From Bacteroidaceae bacterium (lineage in GTDB: Bacteria; Bacteroidota; Bacteroidia; Bacteroidales; Bacteroidaceae), in the NCBI GenBank assembly GCA_016302965.1, contig JAEDMP010000071.1, positions 1 through 12,984 of the forward strand: 12,984 nucleotides of DNA. Reading direction: 5' to 3'. Position numbers and translations under genes: made by a program. Shown piece by piece: positions 7,711-12,935 of this stretch (within the stretch, counting starts at the first letter, position 1; each line of letters begins with the position of its first letter). The notes beneath the pieces were generated by a model that saw nothing but the letters and a program-made list of their open reading frames with translations, was not told the origin of the DNA and made no database searches.

Positions 7711-8658
7711 TCACTTGAAATGCATAATCAAGGGAAGATGATCGCTGAAGCCTTGCTCCTGATAGCGGTAGCCCTTGAACGTGCGTCGGGGCTGAAAGCC
7801 TCCATAGCGTTCATCCTCCTCCAAAAGGAAGTCGGCATCATGGATAGCGACATCCACCACCCTCTTTCTCATGGCCGCACTCACGAGGATATGGTCGATG
7901 CTGCCCCATACCCCCTGGTAGCGGTAGGTACCCTCCACTCCATTCTTTCTGCCCACAGCCTTCTGTGACACATCTTCCATCCCACCCTCAGCGAGATAGC
8001 GGATAGCGGGATCGGAGGAGAGGTCGTTGAAGTCGCCTGCCATCACGATGAGTGCCTCGGGATGCCGCTCCCTAATGGAGTCAGCAGCCATGAGGAGCCG
8101 TTGTGCCACCGCCATACGGTGTGGACGCGACTGCGCTTCGCCACCCCTCCGGCTGGGTGCATGCACCACCATGAGATGCAGAGTGTCGCCGGTCTTCAGC
8201 CGGCCTTCCACATAGAGGATGTCACGTGTGGGATGCCCGATGAGACTCGAGTCGACGGAGAGGGCTGTATGACGGATGGGGGCAAAAGATCGGTAGTGAT
8301 AGAGCAACGCCACATCAATGCCACGACTATCGGGCGACCGGGTGACAAGATACTGATAGTGGGCATGGCGTAACAATGAGCGACGGGTGAGCGCCTCCAT
8401 CACCGAGTCGTTTTCCACCTCACAGAGGGCCACCAGGTCGGGCAAACCGGCTTCTCCGTTATCCGTCTCGCCACAGGCGATAATGGTTCGTGCCGTCTGG
8501 TTGAGTTTCTTCCAGTATCGGTAGGGAGTCCAGTGGCGTTCCCCATCCGGCAGAAACTCCAGGTCATTCTTCAGACTGTCATGGCGACAGTCGAAGAGAT
8601 TCTCACAATTCAGCTGCATCAGTGTGAAGACAGCCAGAAACAGACTCGTCAGCATCAT
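7711..8658 (-). CDS. Endonuclease/exonuclease/phosphatase family protein
   Basis: The 315-residue protein has the DNase I-like fold of Mg-dependent phosphodiesterases. Motifs are NCENLFD (17-23), CEVEN (79-83, metal-binding Glu80), SRGIDVALLY (111-120), VVHAPSRRGG (164-173, His166), GDFND (208-212, catalytic Asp and Asn), SIDHILV (253-259) and SDHLP (305-309, catalytic Asp306-His307). All core residues are present, so it should be active; the substrate (nucleic acid, phospholipid or sugar phosphate) cannot be read. Residues 3-15 are hydrophobic, like the end of a signal peptide, but run directly into the first strand, so normal cleavage is doubtful. An in-frame stop lies five codons upstream, so no longer start exists. 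Its ATG is 41 bases beyond the ribosomal operon terminator, and no convincing promoter of its own was found. Confidence 0.92.
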   Translation of the reverse strand: MMLTSLFLAVFTLMQLNCENLFDCRHDSLKNDLEFLPDGERHWTPYRYWKKLNQTARTIIACGETDNGEAGLPDLVALCEVENDSVMEALTRRSLLRHAHYQYLVTRSPDSRGIDVALLYHYRSFAPIRHTALSVDSSLIGHPTRDILYVEGRLKTGDTLHLMVVHAPSRRGGEAQSRPHRMAVAQRLLMAADSIRERHPEALIVMAGDFNDLSSDPAIRYLAEGGMEDVSQKAVGRKNGVEGTYRYQGVWGSIDHILVSAAMRKRVVDVAIHDADFLLEEDERYGGFQPRRTFKGYRYQEQGFSDHLPLIMHFK

Positions 8659-8699
8659 CTTTCGTGAAGAATATCAAATGATTTCAGAAACAGTGTTAC

Positions 8700-8744
8700 A
8701 AAAAAGATTCCCGAAGAGCCAGACGAATCTGGTCATCGGGAATC
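8700..8744 (-). terminator. Rho-independent terminator of the rpsF-rpsR-rplI operon
   Basis: Read on the minus strand, GATTCCCGA (8744-8736) pairs perfectly with TCGGGAATC (8714-8706). Inside is a second 5-bp stem CCAGA/TCTGG (8732-8728 with 8723-8719) closed by a TTCG tetraloop. Six T residues follow (8705-8700). It lies 63 bases past the rplI stop and just before the next minus-strand gene. Confidence 0.9.
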
Positions 8745-8762
8745 CTTGAGTGTTTATGATAG

Positions 8763-8790
8763 CCGGTCAAAGTCATGCGACGATGACCGG
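8763..8790 (-). other. Second hairpin in the 3' untranslated region of the rplI operon
   Basis: CCGGTCA (8763-8769) pairs with TGACCGG (8784-8790). Inside, in perfect register, are a 2x2 internal loop (8770-8771 with 8782-8783) and a 3-bp stem GTC/GAC closing a 4-base loop. It sits between the rplI stop codon and the terminator and has no T-tract, so it is not itself a terminator. An RNA stability, processing or protein-binding role is possible. Confidence 0.45.
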
Positions 8791-8806
8791 TTTCACGTCA
8801 TGCAAT

Positions 8807-9331
8807 TTATTCGGCAGCGGGAGCCTCGGTCTCTTCTGCTACGGGAGCCTCGGCAACAGGAGCCTCAGCCACGGGAGCCTCAACGGTCTCACCCTCAGCA
8901 ACCACCTTTACAGGCAGCTCAACAATCACCTCTTTGTGGAAATGAATGTTGGCAACGAAATCGCCCACCTTCTTGATGTCGCGCATCACGATAATCTTGC
9001 GGTCAACATCCTTGCCGAGCTTGGCCAGTTCCTCAGCCACGGTAGCGGCGTTAACCGAACCATAGAGCTGACCCGAAGCGGCCACCTTGGCGGTGATGAC
9101 GAGTTCCACACCCTTGAGGGTTTCAGCCTTCTGCTCGGCGGCAGCCTTCTGTGCAGCAATCTTGTGAGCCTGCTGCTTGAGGTTTTCAGCGAGCACCTTC
9201 TTGGCAGAAGGAGAAGCAATCACACCCTTACCCTGAGGAATCAGGTAGTTACGGCCATAACCGGACTTTACATTCACGATATCGTTCTTGTAACCCAGGC
9301 CGATAATATCTTCTTTCAGTATAATTTCCAT
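8807..9331 (-). CDS. rplI: 50S ribosomal protein L9 (bL9) with an acidic Ala/Pro/Glu tail
   Basis: bL9 binds domain V of 23S rRNA at the base of the L1 stalk. The N-terminal domain (1-52) has the family signature: GLGYKNDIVNVKSGYGRNYL (11-30) followed by PQGKG. A charged linking helix (about 41-75) and the C-terminal domain (about 76-146) follow. Residues 147-174 are an added low-complexity tail with three exact Ala-Pro-Val-Ala-Glu units; E. coli L9 ends at 149. It is the third gene of the operon, 17 bases after rpsR, with an AAGGAGA sequence before the ATG. Confidence 0.98.
   Translation of the reverse strand: MEIILKEDIIGLGYKNDIVNVKSGYGRNYLIPQGKGVIASPSAKKVLAENLKQQAHKIAAQKAAAEQKAETLKGVELVITAKVAASGQLYGSVNAATVAEELAKLGKDVDRKIIVMRDIKKVGDFVANIHFHKEVIVELPVKVVAEGETVEAPVAEAPVAEAPVAEETEAPAAE
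8834..8878 (-). repeat. 15-bp tandem repeat coding the L9 tail (three APVAE units)
   Basis: Three in-frame 15-base units encode residues 152-166. On the plus strand GGAGCCTC recurs at 15-base spacing (8844, 8859 and 8874), and another copy at 8820 codes the final partial unit. Such repeats can change copy number by slippage without breaking the frame. Confidence 0.8.
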
Positions 9332-9340
9332 GTCAATCTT

Positions 9341-9346
9341 CTCCTT
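9341..9346 (-). promoter_or_regulatory. Shine-Dalgarno sequence of rplI
   Basis: On the minus strand AAGGAG lies 9 bases before the rplI ATG (9331), in the short gap after the rpsR stop. SD-like sequences are absent from most other starts in the window. Confidence 0.55.
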
Positions 9347-9348
9347 AA

Positions 9349-9618
9349 TTATTTCATCAAATCAGTTACATAGGGAAGCAGAGCTATCTGACGTGCGCGC
9401 TTGATGGCCTGAGCCACGCGACGCTGATACTTCAGTGAGGTACCGGTGATGCGGCGGGGAAGGATTTTTCCCTGCTCGTTCAGGAACCTCTTCAGGAACT
9501 CGGGATCCTTATAGTCGATATACTTAATACCACTCTTCTTGAAACGGCAATACTTCTTCTTCTTGACGTCAATGGTAGGAGCGGTCAAATAGCGGATTTC
9601 TGATTCTTGTGCTGCCAT
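9349..9618 (-). CDS. rpsR: 30S ribosomal protein S18 (bS18)
   Basis: An 89-residue bS18, which forms a heterodimer with bS6 on the 30S platform. The S18 core is clear: KKKKYCRFKKSGIKYIDYKD (18-37), the helix leading to RRITGTSLKYQRRVAQAIKR (55-74), and the basic C-terminus. Only one Cys (24) is present, so it is the zinc-free form. It begins 3 bases after the rpsF stop (translational coupling likely) and has a strong SD inside the end of rpsF. No ssb gene separates rpsF and rpsR, unlike in Firmicutes. Confidence 0.98.
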   Translation of the reverse strand: MAAQESEIRYLTAPTIDVKKKKYCRFKKSGIKYIDYKDPEFLKRFLNEQGKILPRRITGTSLKYQRRVAQAIKRARQIALLPYVTDLMK

Positions 9619-9621
9619 AGA

Positions 9622-9966
9622 TTAAGCCTCCTCTTTTTTACCATACTTGTTTCTTCTCTTCTCAGCATACTCTGCGGCATACTTGTCGAGCTTCACGGTG
9701 ATGTAGCGGATCACCTTTTCGTCGCGGCGATAAGCTACTTCCAACTTGTTCACGATTGAAGGCTCTGCCTTGAATTCCAGCAGGCAATAGAAACCTGTGG
9801 ACTTCTTCTGAATAGCATAAGCCATCTTCTTCAATCCCCAGGCCTCTTCGTTGAGGATCTCTGCACCATTGTCGGTCAGGACCTTCTTGAATTTAGCGAC
9901 CGCTTCCTTCATCTGTTCATCAGACAAAACGGGAGTCAAAATGAAAACGGTTTCGTATTGATTCAT
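9622..9966 (-). CDS. rpsF: 30S ribosomal protein S6 (bS6)
   Basis: A 114-residue bS6. The N-terminal YETVFILTPVLSDEQ (4-18), the central WGLKKMAYAIQKKSTGFYCL segment (43-62) and the RRDEKVIRYITVKLD segment (80-94) match the family's ferredoxin-like fold and its S18-binding surface. It is the first gene of the minus-strand operon. Its start has an A/T-rich leader with no SD. Its last codons, for Lys-Lys-Glu-Glu-Ala, double as the rpsR SD. Confidence 0.98.
   Translation of the reverse strand: MNQYETVFILTPVLSDEQMKEAVAKFKKVLTDNGAEILNEEAWGLKKMAYAIQKKSTGFYCLLEFKAEPSIVNKLEVAYRRDEKVIRYITVKLDKYAAEYAEKRRNKYGKKEEA
9627..9634 (-). promoter_or_regulatory. Strong Shine-Dalgarno sequence of rpsR inside rpsF
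   Basis: On the minus strand AGAGGAGG ends 8 bases before the rpsR ATG, a full match to AGGAGG at ideal spacing. It lies within the last Glu-Glu-Ala codons of rpsF. It is the strongest SD I saw in the window. Confidence 0.75.
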
Positions 9967-10003
9967 ACTGTTAATTAATAAATAAAATAATGTGTTATGA
10001 CAA

Positions 10004-10035
10004 CCGCTTCGGCCTCCTTGCGGGAGCCTCTGCGA
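10004..10035 (-). promoter_or_regulatory. Hairpin in the rpsF leader, possible S6:S18 autoregulatory site
   Basis: Read on the minus strand, an outer stem CGC/GCG (10034-10032 with 10007-10005, extendable by a U-G pair) encloses a symmetric AGA/GAA internal loop. Above it is an inner stem GGCTCC/GGAGGCC (10028-10023 with 10017-10011, one bulged G). It lies in the leader between the predicted start site and the rpsF ATG (9966). rpsF leaders in several phyla carry an S6:S18-binding structure with a CCG element, and CCGAA is present on the 3' side here. The assignment is inference. Confidence 0.4.
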
Positions 10036-10046
10036 TTTTTGCGGTG

Positions 10047-10078
10047 CAAAAGTACTGCTTTTTCCTCAGATACCCAAA
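10047..10078 (-). promoter_or_regulatory. Bacteroidetes-type promoter of the rpsF-rpsR-rplI operon
   Basis: On the minus strand TTTG (10078-10075), exactly 20 bases, then TACTTTTG (10054-10047), a full match to TTTG/TAnnTTTG. Transcription should begin near 10042, giving a leader of about 75 bases. Confidence 0.8.
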
Positions 10079-10146
10079 CCCATGCTCCTCTCGGCCCGTC
10101 ACTTTTAAGTTTTTTTAAGCAAGCAACCAAGAAATCACCCGTTTCC

Positions 10147-10178
10147 TTTGGCCGATTCAAACATTCGTCGTATATTTG
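10147..10178 (+). promoter_or_regulatory. Promoter of the acyltransferase gene, abutting its start codon
   Basis: TTTG at 10147-10150, exactly 20 bases, then TATATTTG at 10171-10178, a full match to both elements. Only four bases separate it from the ATG at 10183, so transcription should begin at or next to the start codon. Confidence 0.75.
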
Positions 10179-10182
10179 CAGC

Positions 10183-11244
10183 ATGGAACCACAGAATGGC
10201 AAGCCCCGACTGAGATGGATTGATACGGCCAAAGGAATCTGCATCCTTCTGGTTATCCTCTATCATACCACAGAACATATCATGGACCTGAGTCCGGCCC
10301 TGCGCGATATGCTCCGTGCCACCCGCATGCCTTTGTACTACACGATAGCCGGACTGTTTGTCTCGGTCAAGCATCCGGGGCTCTTCCTCAACAAGAAGGT
10401 CAACCGGCTTCTCATCCCCTTCTGCTTTTTCATGCTGTTGGGAAATGCGGCCGCCTATCTGAAGTCCATGGCCGAGGGGACGGATTTTGCCTACTACTCT
10501 CCTCTATACTATATCCTGACCGAGGACATTGACGGCCACTTCTTCAACTCGCCGATATGGTTCCTCTTTTCGCTCTTCGATATGTACCTCTTCTTCATGG
10601 TCATCGACAGGGTGGCAAGGCGGTGCGGTGCTTGCCAGATTCCCGTGAAGATAGGGCTGGGATTGCTGGCCGGATTCTGCGGCATCCGCTGCAACCGCAT
10701 GGGCATCGACCTGCCCTTCTTTATCGACTCCACGCTCACGGCCACTCCGTTTTTCATCTTCGGGCATCTCATCATGCACGAAACGGCGATTCTGAAGAAC
10801 GACACCAACCGGTATGCCAGTCTGGCCGCATCGCTTGTCTTCATCGGCATGGCCTTGCTCATTGCCAACGGTAATATCGATTACCGCATCAACAACATCC
10901 GGGCCTCCGTCTTCCATACCTATGTTCCCGGCTTTCTCGGTGTCACGGGACTCCTGCTGCTGTCCAAAGCCATCGGCTCCATTCCTGTTGTCACTCTCAT
11001 CGGCCGCTACTCCATTGTCTATCTCGGCACCCACTATCTGTTTTTCAGAGACCTGAGAGTCTTTTTCGAGACACATCTTGGCCCGCACCAGTTGTTGCTG
11101 GTCGACTGGTCCATTTTCGTCTCTACGGTTCTCCTTTGCATGGCCTCATGCTGGGTGCTGCTCCGGACGGTACCCTTTCTCATTGCCCAAAAAGACATCC
11201 TGTTTATCGGCGACATCAATCGTCTGAATCCTGGCTCTCGATAA
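10183..11244 (+). CDS. Membrane acyltransferase (acyltransferase family 3)
   Basis: With the ATG at 10183 the protein has 353 residues. A longer frame open from 9997 adds a segment unlike the family and running across the promoters, so I rejected it. The N-terminus RLRWIDTAKGICILLVILYH (9-28) is the family signature: cytoplasmic Arg/Asp-x-x-Lys-Gly, first membrane helix, and the conserved His28. MPLYYTIAGLF (49-59) is the usual second helix, and SPIWFLFSLF (123-132) the conserved Pro-x-Trp-Phe region. About ten hydrophobic segments are visible. Members move acyl groups (often acetyl or succinyl) onto glycans, lipids or antibiotics at the inner membrane; the acceptor here is unknown and no glycan genes are adjacent. 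The 3' end overlaps the end of rmuC by 29 bases. Confidence 0.9.
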   Translation: MEPQNGKPRLRWIDTAKGICILLVILYHTTEHIMDLSPALRDMLRATRMPLYYTIAGLFVSVKHPGLFLNKKVNRLLIPFCFFMLLGNAAAYLKSMAEGTDFAYYSPLYYILTEDIDGHFFNSPIWFLFSLFDMYLFFMVIDRVARRCGACQIPVKIGLGLLAGFCGIRCNRMGIDLPFFIDSTLTATPFFIFGHLIMHETAILKNDTNRYASLAASLVFIGMALLIANGNIDYRINNIRASVFHTYVPGFLGVTGLLLLSKAIGSIPVVTLIGRYSIVYLGTHYLFFRDLRVFFETHLGPHQLLLVDWSIFVSTVLLCMASCWVLLRTVPFLIAQKDILFIGDINRLNPGSR

Positions 11245-12757
11245 AGAGCGAGTCGTCCATCTCGGAGAGCGACTTCTTGCGTTTGTTCTCCTTCGCCCCG
11301 GCCTTCAGCAGGTTGCGTGCGGCGGTGATGATGCTGGGACCGCTCTCGGCAGTGGTGATTTTCAGTTTCGACATTCTCCGGATGGTATCGTTCATGCTGT
11401 TCTCCACGTCGAGGAAACGGACTCCGAAGTCCTGCACCCTTTCTATCACCAGGTTGGCGGCATCCATCATGAGCTGCTGGTTCTTGAGTTGCTTCACCTG
11501 CGTCCACATCATCTCCAGCACCCGCAGGTTCATGTACATCGTCTGCGGACCCAGAATCATGACGCCCTCGTCGTAGGCTTCGCGCCAGAGGGTGGTGTCG
11601 TTGAGCAGAGCGAGGTTGAGCGCCCCCTCGATGGGCACATACATGATGGCGAAGTTGAGCCGGTTGTAGCCTTCGGGCAGATAGCGGGTATACTCTTTTT
11701 TGGCGAGACGTTTTACCTGTGCCCTTACGCTTTCGATATGTGCCTTGAGGAAGATCGGCTTCTCGGGCGACGAGTCATCGGCGTTCATGTATCGCTCATA
11801 GTCGGTGAGCGACATCTTCGAGTCTACCACCACGTGGCGGTTGTTGGGGAAATGGAGGATGAAGTCGGGAACGAGCCCTTTGCCGTCGTCTCCCTTGTTG
11901 CCTTTGCCATAGCGGTCTCTGAGCGTCTCCTGGGTGTCAAACTGCTCCCCTTCCTTGAGTTCCAGGTCTTCGAGCAGTTGCTTGAGTTTGAGTTCGCCGA
12001 AGTTGCCCTGCACCTTCACCTCGCCGGTGAGGGCGCGGGTGAGCCTGTCGGCCGTCTCGCCCAGCGAGGCACTCTTCTCCATGCTGAGTTTGATGGTGGC
12101 ATCGAGTCGTGTGAGAGCTTCCTGCTGCTGTTCCTTCGAGTGGCGCAAAGCCTCCTCCATATCCTTGAGGCTCTTCTGCAGCGGGTCGATGATTTTTCCC
12201 ACCTGCTCTTTGTTGCGTTCGCCCAGTTCCTCCTGCCTGGCCTTGAGCACCGATTCCGAGGTGGTCTTCAGCTGTTCCTTGATGAGTGCCAGCTGGTCTT
12301 CAATCTGCTGTTTGTTCATCTCGCGCAGGGTGGCAAGCTGCCGGTCGAAAGCCTCCTTCTGGTCGGCCAGCTGCTTCTCGTAACTCGACCTCAATTCCAC
12401 CAGTTGCTTCTCATGCAGGGCCTTGCCATCCTCCAGCTGTTTCCCATGGTTTTCCTTCACCTCGGCCAACTGCCTCTCGTAGGCGTTCTGCTGTTCGCAT
12501 ATCTGTTTCCGGTAATGCTCGGCATTCGTGGCCTGCACGTCCCGCTCTGAGGTGAGTTGTCTGATTTCGTGGTTCTGCGACTGGATGGTGTCGGCCTGCG
12601 CCTGCGCCCCTTCCTTCAGTTCTTCCACTTGGGTCTCGAGCGTTTCCACCTGTTGCTTCCAGGCACCGCTGCCATTGATCCGCTTGCCCAGAAGAAATCC
12701 CACAATGCCAAATACGATGATGCCGATAACGGCGGAAATGTAGTACAATTCCATCAT
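11216..12757 (-). CDS. rmuC: DNA recombination protein RmuC
   Basis: The 513-residue protein has the RmuC layout: one N-terminal membrane helix (about 6-24), a long coiled coil (about 33-245), then a predicted PD-(D/E)XK nuclease domain (about 248-440). The nuclease signatures are GNFGELKLKQLLED (251-264, Glu255), PDFILHFP (297-304, Asp298) and VVVDSKMSLTDYERYM (309-324, Asp312 and Lys314), matching E. coli RmuC. In E. coli it limits recombination between short inverted repeats. The coiled coil has eight regular 11-residue units (82-169). The C-terminus after 485 is a charged tail. Two ATGs in tandem (12757, 12754) begin the frame; the first is used here. The gene converges with, and overlaps, the acyltransferase gene, with no terminator between them. 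Confidence 0.95.
   Translation of the reverse strand: MMELYYISAVIGIIVFGIVGFLLGKRINGSGAWKQQVETLETQVEELKEGAQAQADTIQSQNHEIRQLTSERDVQATNAEHYRKQICEQQNAYERQLAEVKENHGKQLEDGKALHEKQLVELRSSYEKQLADQKEAFDRQLATLREMNKQQIEDQLALIKEQLKTTSESVLKARQEELGERNKEQVGKIIDPLQKSLKDMEEALRHSKEQQQEALTRLDATIKLSMEKSASLGETADRLTRALTGEVKVQGNFGELKLKQLLEDLELKEGEQFDTQETLRDRYGKGNKGDDGKGLVPDFILHFPNNRHVVVDSKMSLTDYERYMNADDSSPEKPIFLKAHIESVRAQVKRLAKKEYTRYLPEGYNRLNFAIMYVPIEGALNLALLNDTTLWREAYDEGVMILGPQTMYMNLRVLEMMWTQVKQLKNQQLMMDAANLVIERVQDFGVRFLDVENSMNDTIRRMSKLKITTAESGPSIITAARNLLKAGAKENKRKKSLSEMDDSLFIESQDSDD
12251..12514 (-). repeat. Eight hendecad (11-residue, 33-base) repeats in the RmuC coiled coil
   Basis: Residues 82-169 divide into eight consecutive 11-residue units. 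Each begins with a variable, often aromatic residue and usually has Gln-Leu or Gln-Ile at positions 4-5, for example YERQLAEVKEN, HEKQLVELRSS and YEKQLADQKEA. Hendecads form a nearly straight, weakly right-handed coiled coil. The 33-base DNA period is visible but has diverged. Confidence 0.75.
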
Positions 12758-12788
12758 GAATAATCGTTAAGTGTTACAACTGTTCATG

Positions 12789-12796
12789 CAAAGGTA
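12789..12796 (-). promoter_or_regulatory. Probable -7 element of the rmuC promoter
   Basis: On the minus strand TACCTTTG matches TAnnTTTG exactly, 31 bases before the rmuC ATG. No TTTG lies at the usual 20-base spacing; a TTTGG is present 12 bases upstream. The element is plausible but less complete than the others in the window. Confidence 0.5.
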
Positions 12797-12860
12797 CTTC
12801 TTTTCTTCCAAACCATCCGCATCAACAACGAACTTTTAACATTATATACCATGTCAATGT

Positions 12861-12935
12861 GCTCAGCGAATACAATAACCAGTACGCGCTGTAAGCGCGT
12901 GATTATTGAGAAGCCGCAAATCTAATCGCTGAACA
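12861..12935. repeat. Nested inverted repeats near the right edge
   Basis: Three sets of arms are nested. The inner pair is ACGCGCT/AGCGCGT (12884-12890, 12894-12900, 3-base centre). The middle pair is CAATAA/TTATTG (12873-12878, 12903-12908). The outer pair is TCAGCGA/TCGCTGA (12863-12869, 12926-12932), extendable to 10 of 12 matches. There is no T-tract on either side, so it is not a terminator. It lies upstream of the rmuC promoter. The rest of 12797-12984 shows no supported gene. Confidence 0.55.

Noticed and set aside
10020..10030. GCGGGAGCCTC shared by the rpsF leader and the L9 tail coding region (8817-8827)
   Set aside because: The second copy is explained by Ala/Pro/Glu codons of the tail. 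A regulatory link between them would be speculation.
9997..10182. N-terminal extension of the acyltransferase frame back to 9997
   Set aside because: The extension crosses both divergent promoters and the rpsF leader hairpin, and the family's usual N-terminus begins right after the ATG at 10183.
11489..12550. Plus-strand frame of 353 codons opposite rmuC
   Set aside because: Its Leu/Phe/Val-rich translation follows from reading the antisense of Glu/Gln/Lys coiled-coil codons. RmuC motifs are clear on the other strand.
12851..12925. Small plus-strand open frame of 24 codons starting at ATG 12851
   Set aside because: It is short, has no recognisable product and lies within the inverted repeats. 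A frame of this length is expected by chance.
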